This document shows positions 28,355-37,252 of a stretch of 64,000 bases of DNA, piece by piece (position 1 is the first letter of the stretch; each line of letters opens with the position of its first letter). The position numbers were made by a program, and so were the translations under genes. The notes beneath the pieces are model-generated. The model had not been told where the DNA came from and searched no databases. It saw only the letters and a program-made list of their open reading frames with translations. The stretch comes from CAVVEQ01 sp963804865. Its GTDB lineage: Bacteria > Chloroflexota > Anaerolineae > Anaerolineales > Anaerolineaceae. The stretch spans positions 1,302,001 through 1,366,000 of the forward strand of contig CAWDSH010000001.1 in assembly GCA_963804865.1 (NCBI GenBank), read 5' to 3'.

Positions 28355-29943
28355 GCCACCTCCTCAAATGCCATTCGCTCCAGGCTGCTGCCCAGCGCAT
28401 AATTTTCGGGTGAGAAAGAAAATGCCCGGACAATTCCTTATGTATTGACACTCTGCGAGCCTGATCCCAGCCAGGCCGGACGACGAGTGTTCTATGCCGC
28501 GATAATGAAGGAACTGATCCTACCGTCCTTGACGACCATTTTCCCGGCTTTCATCACCCAGGCAGGCTGCGAGAACATCGCGCGGATATCTTCCTGTTCC
28601 TGGTAACAACGCATATCTGCCCGGGCTCCAACCGAGAGCCTGCCCCGATCACTTAACCCGAGCGCACGGGCAGGCCCGGAGCTGGTCATGGCAAATATCT
28701 CGGTCAGGCTAAGTTCACGTTTGACACCGGAAAGACCGCTCCACTTTTTCGCCGCCGGGTGGATCTTATTCAAAACTTCATCCCGCTCTGCTTTATTCAT
28801 CAACCAGGAAATGATTTGCGGGTACGCAGTGAACATCCCACCATTGGGGTGATCCGTTGTCAGGAACAGCCTTCCAGGATCAGGAAAACGCAACATCAGC
28901 TCCAATCCGGCAGCCCATTGGATGGCAGCCGCGGGATCCTTTTCCAGGTATGAAAGCGGCAGCATACTTGTCCCGCCTTCCGCTTCAAATTGACGGCTTA
29001 TCCAAGGACCACCCATCAAGCTGCGCAAGTATCCCAGGGCAGCGGTATCGGCGCTGACCGCCAGGGCTGATCCGAAGAGCACCTGACCGACATCAAAGGT
29101 CAGCGCGGGATATTTCGCGATGCAATCCACAACCTGCCCGGCTGCCGATGTCAGACCGCCATGACCATCGTCACCGTAACTATAGAATTGAATGTGGCAT
29201 AAATGGGCACGCTGACCTTCGAGTGCTTTTACCGTTGAACAGAATGATTTCCACGATCCGGGTTTACCCAGCATGCCGGCATGCAGGTGAACGCCATGCG
29301 GGAGCCCCATCGCGTTCACGGCCTGTACCATTCGCCGGATGACCTTGCGCTGGGTCAGATCACCCAATCCAAAAGGCTCATCAAGCGCTGGCGGCATTCT
29401 ACCGGACCGCCAAAGATAACCGCTACCGGGATTGACCAGTTTAACCGCATACCCTCCGGAGACTTCCAGCAGCCAGGCGATGACATCCCGTATCCTTGAT
29501 TGATCCCTGCTGGCTAAAGCTTCAAGCAGGACGGCATGATCGCCCATCAAGGTAAAACTGCCGCCGTCCATCCTGTCCATGGCATCAAGGTCAGCATGTG
29601 TCTGGCGCGCCAGGAAGGGAGGCATGGCAGCATCAAAAACGGTGGTATATCCCATCCGCAGATACCGGCAGGCACTTTCGCTAGCCGGGGGAAGCAGCGC
29701 TGCTGAAATCTCCGGTTTTGCGAGGAAGAGGGTGCGAGCTGAATTCAGGGCAGCGCCTGCCACGTGGGTATGGATCTCAACCCCCGCAGGGGCTACGATC
29801 ATACCGCAGGCATCAATGACTTTGAAGTCCTGATCCGTATTGGGAGGCTCAACGATGACTTCTCCATCCACCCAGATATCACGGATGATGCCATCCACCC
29901 CGTTATCGGGATCATAAACCTTTGCACCGCGGATGACGATCAT
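28336..29943 (-). CDS. fhcA: Formyltransferase/hydrolase complex subunit A (two frameshifts)
   Basis: Amidohydrolase-type subunit that hydrolyses formylmethanofuran. The zinc-site motifs are present: EIHTHVAGAALN (~57), HLHAG (~245), CHIQFYSYGDDG (~277) and TTDHPNGG (~373). The long frame stops at 28492 after SSFIIAA, but a carboxyl end is encoded beyond it. Removing a G near 28497 gives HRTLVVRPGWDQARR, and adding a T to the TTTT near 28410 gives HFSFSPENYALGSS and ends at TAA 28336-28338, inside fhcD. Restored length ~535, matching the family. The start overlaps the fhcB stop. Confidence 0.92.
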
Positions 29944-31102
29944 ACGCTGGTAACTCCGCTCAATGCGCTTAGAACCGTAAGCAGGTCCGGTCGATCGGAT
30001 TTTACGATTTGCTTCAATTGGAAGGCAGCGCCATCCATGCGAATTACCGTCCCATCGATATCAATGCCGGGACGCCGCACCGGTATCTGCACCTTGGGCA
30101 TCCATTTGGGTTTAGTCGCACTGATCAGGATGGTATCCTGGTTGCGTAAATGGGTGATCAGTCTCTTTGGAGAGCTCATGAGGATACCCCATAAAGATAA
30201 CGAGGTCGCATTCACGGTTCCTCAGTACAGAATCAATGGCATAATCCAGCGGCGAAAACTCTACAGCGCCCAGGGAGAAACGGAGGCAAGCCGGATATCC
30301 GGCAATACTTTGCAGCGTCTCAGCTGCTCCCCGGGAATTCCCGCCAGGGGTAAGATGCAATCCCTTCCAGGAAGATTTCTCCCCGTTTTCATCCATGAGG
30401 GATAATAATTCCACTACAGCACTTTTGCCTTGATCAATGACGTTTTGACTGATCAGGTATATGCCATTGTGAATTTTCTTGGGGAGGTCGAATGACGTGT
30501 GAATTTTAAAATTCTTATTCCGTGATTTCCAGCGTTTGTCATGGAAATAACTTGCGAAACTGGGGAAATCATCATTATTAATAATTCTTAAAGAATTGAT
30601 CTGAGAACGACTGCCGTGTCGAGGAGACAACAATCTGGGATGCCTTACCAAGCAATCAGATGACCAGGAAAGAATACATTCTGCTTTCCCCAGATCCTCA
30701 AGAGCTGCACATTCGTAACCAGTCTGTTGAATCGCCAGAGGCAATGCGCAGCCCCCCATGGATGCCCCGGTATCAACTATGGTCTCAAATCGCCTGGCGA
30801 AGGCAATTGCTGCGCGTTGCTCCTCGCAGGAAATCTCTCCGGAGATATAAATTAGAGGGTTGTGTGCTTTTTTGAGGATCCGGGATGCATCTCTTATGGC
30901 TGCATCCATTGACACAGCCGTTCCCGAGATCTCGGGGGAAACCTTTGCCAGTGAATAAGAACGAAAACCCGCAAGCGCCAGGGGACAATCCGGGGTGAGC
31001 CCGACACTCAGTTTACCAGTCAGGCTCACCTCAAGGTCATCACAAAATAAGCTGCAGAATGGGCAGGTAAATTTGATCGAAGCCTCTTGGCATCACGCGC
31101 AT
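29940..31102 (-). CDS. fhcB: Formyltransferase/hydrolase complex subunit B (two frameshifts)
   Basis: Homologue of formylmethanofuran dehydrogenase subunit B. The usual open frame starts late at 31029. Upstream in the same frame lies KFTCPFCSLFCDDLEV, the CxxCxxxC amino end of FwdB/FhcB. An ATG at 31102 overlaps the previous gene's stop (TGATG) and connects to it if one T of 'GGCTTCG' is removed. A second break near 30165 is repaired by dropping one A of 'CCAAAG', giving ELSKRLITHLRNQDTILISATKPK. Full length ~387. Its coupling to the binding-protein gene upstream is striking. Confidence 0.85.
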
Positions 31103-32421
31103 CAAGGATTTCCGAATTGCTCCGCGATCGATTTATCCACACCCGCCTTGGCCTTATCAAGCGCGGACTGGGCGCCTTCTGCTCCCAGCTCGAGCTTCTC
31201 CACCGCCTGGCGCAGTGCGAGGTCGCTGTTACCCAGCGCAGGGAAGACCGGGATCGCCACGGCATATTCAAGCGAATCGATCACTGCCTTGCGGGTGGGC
31301 TGATCGGCAACCAGTTGCTTGATCTCAGGCCACTCGAACGCATCCTCATAAAATGGGAGATATCCCGTGTGCGTCGCAAGGTACTTGATCGCATCTGGTG
31401 AGCTCATGAATTTTACAAACTCCCACGAGGCATTGCGGAGCAGCTCGTTATCATTTTTGAAGATGATCAAGCTGCCACCACCCACCGGGATCTTGCGCTC
31501 ATTCTCTCCCACCGCCGGGAACATGGCAACACCCAATTCAAATGCCGCGCTTTCCAGCATGGTATTGATCCCGGAGCTTGAACCGATCAACATGGCGAGT
31601 TTACCCGCCAGGAAATCGGTCTGGGCTTCCTGGTGCTGGTTGGGCGGCATGATCTTATGCTCGGTGACCAAGGTCCCCCAGAGCTCGAGCATTTCCACGG
31701 CTTCCGGGCTGTTGTAAAGGACTGCGGTTTCTTCTTTGTTAACGATCTGTCCACCGTTTTCAAGGATCATGGCACTGATGTACCAGTGGGTGTCATCCTT
31801 GGTATTGAATCCGTATTGGGTTGGCGTGCCAGTCCCATCCGGATCCAGCGTCAATGCTTTTCCAGCCTCAATGATCTCATCGAAATTTTGCGGAGGATCT
31901 TCCGGGTCGAGACCTGCCGCCTTGAAGAGATCCTTGTTGTAATACAACACGGGGAGCGAGTTGTTGAACGGCATGCTCCACAGCGTCCCACCCGCCGTGT
32001 TGTAATCAAAAAAGACGGGTCGAATCTGAGAAATATCGACGCTGGGATCGGCGTTGATGAAATCTGAAATGGGCAGGATCGCCCCGCTGCTGCCGAGTAG
32101 CGGCGCACCTCCAACCTGGGCTACGTTGGGCAGAGCCCCCCCGGTCAAGGCACTGTAAATCTTTGCCTGAAGAGCGGCATAATCACCCTGGTATGTGGCA
32201 TTGACGGTGATCTCAGCCTGTGATTCATTGAAGCGTTTGACAAGTTCCTCAACCGCCTTACCGCTATCCCCTCCCAGGGCGAACCAGAATTCGATGGTGA
32301 TATGCCCGCTTTCATCCACGGTGCCGGAAGCGGAACTTTCGGGTTCATCCGCTTTCCCACCGCATGCTGCCAATATCAACCCGGCAGCCAGCAATATGGT
32401 CAAGGCAAATCGTAATTTCAT
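31102..32421 (-). CDS. ABC transporter substrate-binding lipoprotein (family 1, UgpB/MalE-like)
   Basis: 439 residues from ATG 32421 (AAGGAGGA site; a longer frame to 32502 lacks support). Signal peptide with lipobox LILAAC (Cys ~20), then a family-1 extracellular solute-binding domain: ITIEFWFALGGDSGKAVEELVKRFN, PVLYYNKDLFKAAGLDPE, and GGGSLIIFKNDN near 300. Binding proteins of this type take sugars, glycerol phosphates or polyols. The two matching permeases lie upstream in the same transcript, separated by the carbamoyltransferase gene. No cognate ATPase is seen nearby; a shared MsmX-type ATPase is likely. Confidence 0.88.
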   Translation of the reverse strand: MKLRFALTILLAAGLILAACGGKADEPESSASGTVDESGHITIEFWFALGGDSGKAVEELVKRFNESQAEITVNATYQGDYAALQAKIYSALTGGALPNVAQVGGAPLLGSSGAILPISDFINADPSVDISQIRPVFFDYNTAGGTLWSMPFNNSLPVLYYNKDLFKAAGLDPEDPPQNFDEIIEAGKALTLDPDGTGTPTQYGFNTKDDTHWYISAMILENGGQIVNKEETAVLYNSPEAVEMLELWGTLVTEHKIMPPNQHQEAQTDFLAGKLAMLIGSSSGINTMLESAAFELGVAMFPAVGENERKIPVGGGSLIIFKNDNELLRNASWEFVKFMSSPDAIKYLATHTGYLPFYEDAFEWPEIKQLVADQPTRKAVIDSLEYAVAIPVFPALGNSDLALRQAVEKLELGAEGAQSALDKAKAGVDKSIAEQFGNP

Positions 32422-32491
32422 TCCCAAATCCTCCTTCCAGGTGATCATTTCCGGGAACCGAAACAATTTCAGTCCCCGGTTTTTATCCAAA

Positions 32492-33550
32492 CTACATGAC
32501 AAGAGCCATCACGGCTTTTTGCACATGCAGCCGGTTTTCAGCCTCATCAAACGCAGCAGAGAGCCAGCCTGAACCCGAGGTCTTGTCAATGACATCATTG
32601 TCCACTTCATAACCCCGGTCACAGGGCAGGCAGTGCAAATAAATGGCGTTCTTATCCGCCATGTCCATTATTTCCTTGGTGCACTTCCAATTTTTGTACT
32701 GATCAAAGATCTCCTGGGTCTTTTTCTGATCCGATTGACCAACGGGCGGCAGGAAAATGGGTGTGGCGCACCAGGCTTTGGGATATACCACGTGCGCGCC
32801 TTTCATGGAGCCTTCAAAATCATTACTCACCTTGAAAGAACCACCGTATGTCTTGGAGTACGCTTCACACTGAGCAAGGATCTTCGGATCCAGCTCCATG
32901 CCCTTGGGATGGGCCAGTGTCACCTGCATGCCCATCATCGCGGCGTAAAGGATGGCCGATTGCGGCACAGCCCTGGGCTTGTGCACGCTGGGAGAATACG
33001 CCCAGGACATGGTGAACTTGATGTCCTTGAAGGTACCGAATTTTTCCTTCACGGTGAGGATATCCGCCAGCCCCTGGCAGGGGTGATAGATATCATCCTC
33101 CATATTGATGACCGGAATATCCGCCCAGCGGGCGAATTCGCGCAGCATGGCATGCGAACCGCCGTATTCCCAATCCACCGGATCCCCGTAGCAGCGAATG
33201 GCGATGGCATCCCCCATGCGATCCAGGACACGTGCCACATCTGCCACGCGCTCGGTCGAATAAGCCACTTCCCTGCCTTCCATGGCTGGTGTGTAGATCT
33301 TGGAAGGATCCAGGTAATGCGCATGCCCGCCAAGCTGGGTCATCCCGGCCTCGAACGAATTTCGCGTGCGCAGTGACTGGTTGTAGAAAATCATGAAGAG
33401 CGTCTTGGCGCGCAGCAGGTCGTCATGCAATTTCCCTTTGGCGCGATCCAACTTCAATTCCTCGGCCAATGCCAGGATGGTCTCGATCTCTTCGCGGCTG
33501 AAATCTGTTTCCGCCAGGAAATCGCGTCCCCTTAATGTGGTGGTTTTCAT
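32492..33550 (-). CDS. Knotted carbamoyltransferase, YgeW/AOTC-like
   Basis: 352-residue aspartate/ornithine carbamoyltransferase superfamily member. Carbamoyl-phosphate motif SLRTRNSFEAG near residue 55, followed by QLGGHAHYL; HPCQGLADILTVKEKFG near 145; SPSVHKPRAVPQ near 180 and HCLPCDRGYEV near 310. The TMSWAYSPS..KP..VPQ and VTLAHP segments match E. coli YgeW and acetyl/succinyl-ornithine transcarbamylases rather than ArgF. YgeW sits in purine/ureide catabolism clusters; its substrate is unproven. Here it lies between transporter genes, with a hydantoinase and deaminases elsewhere in the region. AAAGGAGAG site before the ATG. Confidence 0.82.
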   Translation of the reverse strand: MKTTTLRGRDFLAETDFSREEIETILALAEELKLDRAKGKLHDDLLRAKTLFMIFYNQSLRTRNSFEAGMTQLGGHAHYLDPSKIYTPAMEGREVAYSTERVADVARVLDRMGDAIAIRCYGDPVDWEYGGSHAMLREFARWADIPVINMEDDIYHPCQGLADILTVKEKFGTFKDIKFTMSWAYSPSVHKPRAVPQSAILYAAMMGMQVTLAHPKGMELDPKILAQCEAYSKTYGGSFKVSNDFEGSMKGAHVVYPKAWCATPIFLPPVGQSDQKKTQEIFDQYKNWKCTKEIMDMADKNAIYLHCLPCDRGYEVDNDVIDKTSGSGWLSAAFDEAENRLHVQKAVMALVM

Positions 33551-33574
33551 AATGCTCTCTCCTTTAAAATATAT

Positions 33575-34468
33575 TTAAATATCTTTTAGACCGGTGCTTG
33601 CCATGCTTTCCACGAAAGTCTTTTGCACAAAGAAATAGAATAAGATGACCGGAATCGAGACAAGCACAGTGGCTGCCATATACACTCCCCATTGAGTGCT
33701 GCCTTCAGAGCTCACAAAATAACGCAATCCAATTTGAAGGGTGCGCATATTTTCCTTGTTGGTGATGATCAATGGCCAAAGGTAAGCATTCCAGTTGCCC
33801 ATGAAGGCGAACAGCGCCTGGGAAGATAAAATGGGGATATTCAACGGCATCATGATCTGGATGAGAAAGCGCAGCCGGCTGCAGCCGTCCATTTTTGCTG
33901 CTTCTTCAAGCTCCCGCGGCAGCGTAAGGAAGGATTGGCGCAGCATGAAGACGCCAAAGGCATTGGCGAGGAACGGGACGATCAATCCTGCGTAAGAATC
34001 GATCCAATCCAGTTGAGTGATAATGAGATACGATGGGATGAGGGTGACCTGGGTGGAGATCATGGTCGTGCTCATAAAGAGGATGAACATGAAATTTTTG
34101 CCTTTGAAGCGCATCCTGGCGAAGGCATACGCTGCCAGGGTGCAGGAGATCAGCTGCCCGATGGTTACCGTTATCGCGACAATGGCGCTGTTCAAAAAGT
34201 AACGCGCAAAGGGCGCCTGTTTCCACACCTCGGCATAATTTGTCCAGATCCATTTTTGTGGGATCCACGTAGGTGGATAAGCAAAAACCTCCTGAAGATC
34301 CTTGAAAGATGTGCTCAGCATCCAGAAGAATGGCAGGATCACGGCCAGCACCAGCACGATGGTCACAGCATACCAGGTGACCACTGAAAGGATCTTTACC
34401 GAATGGTAAAAAATATTCTTGGGGGTCATGCCAGAAGTGAGGGGCGGGCGGATCTCGGATCTATTCAT
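33575..34468 (-). CDS. ABC sugar transporter permease (MalG/UgpE-like)
   Basis: About 297 residues from ATG 34468, which overlaps the stop of the partner permease. Six membrane helices; the EAA loop reads LPRELEEAAKMDGCSRLRFLIQIMMPLNIPIL near residue 195, the site that contacts the ATPase. Typical of CUT1 importers. It pairs with the upstream permease and the binding lipoprotein downstream. Confidence 0.9.
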   Translation of the reverse strand: MNRSEIRPPLTSGMTPKNIFYHSVKILSVVTWYAVTIVLVLAVILPFFWMLSTSFKDLQEVFAYPPTWIPQKWIWTNYAEVWKQAPFARYFLNSAIVAITVTIGQLISCTLAAYAFARMRFKGKNFMFILFMSTTMISTQVTLIPSYLIITQLDWIDSYAGLIVPFLANAFGVFMLRQSFLTLPRELEEAAKMDGCSRLRFLIQIMMPLNIPILSSQALFAFMGNWNAYLWPLIITNKENMRTLQIGLRYFVSSEGSTQWGVYMAATVLVSIPVILFYFFVQKTFVESMASTGLKDI

Positions 34469-35405
34469 AGTGCACCGTCCGGTCCACAAAGCGGAACTGG
34501 ATCCAGGTGAGGATCAGCATCATGGCGAAGAGGATCACCGCCACCGTGGAAGCCTTGCCCATCTGGAAATACTCAAATGCATTTTGATATAGGTAATAAG
34601 CAAGGGTAGCTGTTGTCCCAAGCGGGCCACCCTGGGTCATCATGTCAATTTCGGTGAAGGCTTTCAGGGAATTGATCATCCCGATGGTCAGGATATAAAA
34701 AACCGTTGGTCCCAGAAGCGGGCGGGTAATATTGAAGAAACTTTGAATACCATTAGCGCCGTCAATTTGGGCAGCTTCATAATATGTGCGCGGTATCGCC
34801 TGCAATCCCGCCAGGAAAATGATGATGTTATAGCCCATCCCGTGCCACACTCCCATGAAGATCAAACAGGGCATAGCCAGCACCGGATCCCGCAGCCAGC
34901 GTTGAATTGGCAAACCCATGCTGATCAGGATCGAATTGAACAGACCGTATTGCGCCGGGTGGTAAAGCCAGAGCCAGACCACCGAAACGGCAGCCAGGGA
35001 GGCAATGGTGGGCAGGAAGAAGGCTGTTCGGAAAATCCCCACCCCCTTCAGGCGCCGGTTGAGAAGCAGGGCAATGGTCAAGGAGATGACCAGGTTAATC
35101 GGGACACCCAGAGCAAAATAGAACGTATTGAAAAATGCCTGCCGGAATACCGGCGCTTCAATGGGATCGGTCATTAAGTACGCATAATTTTCAAATCCAA
35201 TGAAAACGGCTTTCATCGGCATATTCCAGCGGAAGAGACTGGCGCCAATGGAAAATAGAGCCGGGAAGAATGTAAAAACTATGAAAATGAGGATGCTGGG
35301 CAGAAGGAACAGGTATGCTGAAACCGTTTCCTCTCCTCCCCTACGCCACCAACGTCGAATGGCTGCCTTTGAAAATTTGGAATTGGAAACCTCAGCCACA
35401 CTCAT
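34461..35405 (-). CDS. ABC sugar transporter permease (MalF/UgpA-like)
   Basis: 314 residues with six membrane helices and the EAA loop AGLQAIPRTYYEAAQIDGANGIQSFFNITRPLL near residue 205. It is the first permease of the CUT1 importer; the amino end carries a basic cytoplasmic stretch (RRWWRRGGEE) before helix 1. Its start overlaps the isomerase stop (ATGA). Confidence 0.9.
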   Translation of the reverse strand: MSVAEVSNSKFSKAAIRRWWRRGGEETVSAYLFLLPSILIFIVFTFFPALFSIGASLFRWNMPMKAVFIGFENYAYLMTDPIEAPVFRQAFFNTFYFALGVPINLVISLTIALLLNRRLKGVGIFRTAFFLPTIASLAAVSVVWLWLYHPAQYGLFNSILISMGLPIQRWLRDPVLAMPCLIFMGVWHGMGYNIIIFLAGLQAIPRTYYEAAQIDGANGIQSFFNITRPLLGPTVFYILTIGMINSLKAFTEIDMMTQGGPLGTTATLAYYLYQNAFEYFQMGKASTVAVILFAMMLILTWIQFRFVDRTVHYE

Positions 35406-36244
35406 ATCGTCATCCTCCTGATGGTAGCGAAGCTATCGATGAGCGCTGCAGTGATCTTGTCGATTGACCAATTACGAAGCAAGCCGCCTTTTATTTCCAG
35501 TGTAACGATACCTTCCATACCAACCTGCTTTAAAGCCGGCAGCCAATCCAGATAGGGGACTCTTCCAAAAACCAGGGGGTAATGATCGATCCCTTTTTCA
35601 TCCACATCATGCACATGCACATGAATGACTTTTTTCAACCATTCCAAATCCGGCAATGCGGATGCACCATTCAAGTGATCATGACCCATGTCCCAGCAAA
35701 TCCCCAACCTGGGATGACTTAACGTTTCAATAACCTCCCAAATACCGGCGCGATCCCCACCGATCTTGACCTCTCCCTTTTCAGCCGGACCCGCTATTTC
35801 GAACGCAATCCTGAGGCCCGGAAATTCCGCAAAGCACCAGGAGAGAAATTGAAGAGTGTCAGCTTTTAGAGAAGCAAGATCCCTTTCCGGGGATTTTGCC
35901 CCGTGAACGACTACATTCAGCCATTTTCCACTGCGATCTGCCCAACGCTGCGCAATGGCCAGCATTGGCTGGTAGTTTTCAAGAATCTCATCGTGATGAG
36001 AAGAACTGAAACCTGCAATGCCATTCGGCACGCGGTAGGGCGCATGAAAACATAAATTAAAACCCAGATCAAAACATGCTTCCATCAAACCCGGAAAAGC
36101 CGGCCAATCCGGTAAATGCCTGTCCAGCTCGAATTCAAGCGCATCCAATCCCGCTTCCCGCAACGGGGAAAGAAAATCGGATGGCTGGGAATTGGCGATC
36201 CAACGGGGATGCATGTTAAAGCTGATGTTGGTCTTTGAAGGCAT
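35402..36244 (-). CDS. Sugar phosphate isomerase/epimerase-like TIM-barrel protein
   Basis: 280 residues of the AP-endonuclease-2/xylose-isomerase-like TIM fold. Metal-site signatures: NVVVHGAKS (~115), AFEIAGPAEKGEV with Glu (~150), GICWDMGHDHLNG (Asp/His ~180), HVHVHDVDEKG (~210) and VTLEIKG (Glu ~256). Such proteins isomerise or epimerise sugars or act on inositol derivatives. It lies between the ADP-ribosylglycohydrolase and the sugar importer, overlapping the latter, so it may act on the imported compound. The exact reaction is unknown. Confidence 0.78.
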   Translation of the reverse strand: MPSKTNISFNMHPRWIANSQPSDFLSPLREAGLDALEFELDRHLPDWPAFPGLMEACFDLGFNLCFHAPYRVPNGIAGFSSSHHDEILENYQPMLAIAQRWADRSGKWLNVVVHGAKSPERDLASLKADTLQFLSWCFAEFPGLRIAFEIAGPAEKGEVKIGGDRAGIWEVIETLSHPRLGICWDMGHDHLNGASALPDLEWLKKVIHVHVHDVDEKGIDHYPLVFGRVPYLDWLPALKQVGMEGIVTLEIKGGLLRNWSIDKITAALIDSFATIRRMTI

Positions 36245-36247
36245 GGA

Positions 36248-37252
36248 TTAGATTCTCTTCTTGATCTTGAATATCGATTCTAACCTCAAGCATTCCTTCA
36301 TTAAAGTAATATGGCTTACCTTTTCAACCTGCTCGATCATGGCTTTATCCATGCTGCCCGCACCTTTCCATGCACCACAGATCTGCCCGGCAATCGCGGC
36401 TATGGTATCCGTATCGCCGCCCATATTGGCTGCCATCATTACAGCGCGCATGGGCTCACCTTTGGCAAGCTTGACCAACCCAACCGCCGATGCCACCGAT
36501 TCCGAAACCTGCATATCCACGCCGACATACTCTGAAAGATCCCGAAGCGCATCACCATCACTGCGCGCTTCACGGATCAATTTCTCTGCCAGCTCGATGC
36601 GGCTCACCAACGGTGTTGTCCAGGACCAGGCGCCTTCCCTGCTTCCCTGGACCGCACCAAGTTTGGCCGCATCCAGGATCGAAATAAGATCAGCGCCTTC
36701 TCTTGCCGCCTCCGCAACTGCACAGGCGACCGCGGCTGAACCGGCAAGTGCCGGCTGGGTCCAATGCGTGGGCGTGCTGGCGATGATCGCTTCGCGGATG
36801 GCTCCCTCGGCATCCCCGGCATTGAGCAGGCCGACCGCAGCCATGCGCATGGCTGCTCCATTAGTCTTCCCGAAGCGTCCGGATAAATTGGGGTCTGCCC
36901 CACTGCGGATCTCCACCAAAGCCTGGCGGGTGGTGGGACCAGAGACCACCTTGAGGATCTTTTCATCCGTGCCTGCTTCCCAGGCCATCAACTCCCGTGC
37001 CACGGATTCAGGCGTGATCGTTCCATCCTCAGCATACGCGTGCGCGATCGCCAGTGCCTGACCGGTATCATCCGTCACCTGACCGGCACGCAATTCCGCA
37101 TGGGGATGCCAATCTGGCGCTTTGACCAGCTTTTTAACGCGCCCGTATTCAGCCTGGATCTGGGCAGCAGTCAGAAATTCGGTCGGCATGCCAAGTGCAT
37201 CCCCCAGTGCCAGGCCTGCCAGGCAGCCATAAAATTTATCGAGCGTGTTCAC
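36248..37252 (-). CDS. ADP-ribosylglycohydrolase family protein
   Basis: 334 residues, starting at GTG 37252 within the overlap with the ECF S-component gene. Characteristic DraG-type motifs: LAGLALGDALGMPTEF (~11-26), GQVTDDTGQALAIA (~57, metal Asp pair), GKTNGAAMRMAAVGLL (~150) and NMGGDTDTIAAIAGQICGAW (~280, last metal-binding Asp). The fold removes ADP-ribose or related ribosyl groups; in catabolic operons members may cleave N-ribosides. That possibility, with sugar and nucleobase-type genes around it, is inference. Confidence 0.85.
   Translation of the reverse strand: MNTLDKFYGCLAGLALGDALGMPTEFLTAAQIQAEYGRVKKLVKAPDWHPHAELRAGQVTDDTGQALAIAHAYAEDGTITPESVARELMAWEAGTDEKILKVVSGPTTRQALVEIRSGADPNLSGRFGKTNGAAMRMAAVGLLNAGDAEGAIREAIIASTPTHWTQPALAGSAAVACAVAEAAREGADLISILDAAKLGAVQGSREGAWSWTTPLVSRIELAEKLIREARSDGDALRDLSEYVGVDMQVSESVASAVGLVKLAKGEPMRAVMMAANMGGDTDTIAAIAGQICGAWKGAGSMDKAMIEQVEKVSHITLMKECLRLESIFKIKKRI

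Noticed and set aside
32633..33376. 247-residue plus-strand frame
   Set aside because: Lies wholly within the carbamoyltransferase gene on the other strand; His-rich shadow composition.
36261..37061. 266-residue open frame on the plus strand
   Set aside because: Ala/Ser/Pro-rich antisense shadow of the ADP-ribosylglycohydrolase gene, with no recognisable motif or ribosome site.
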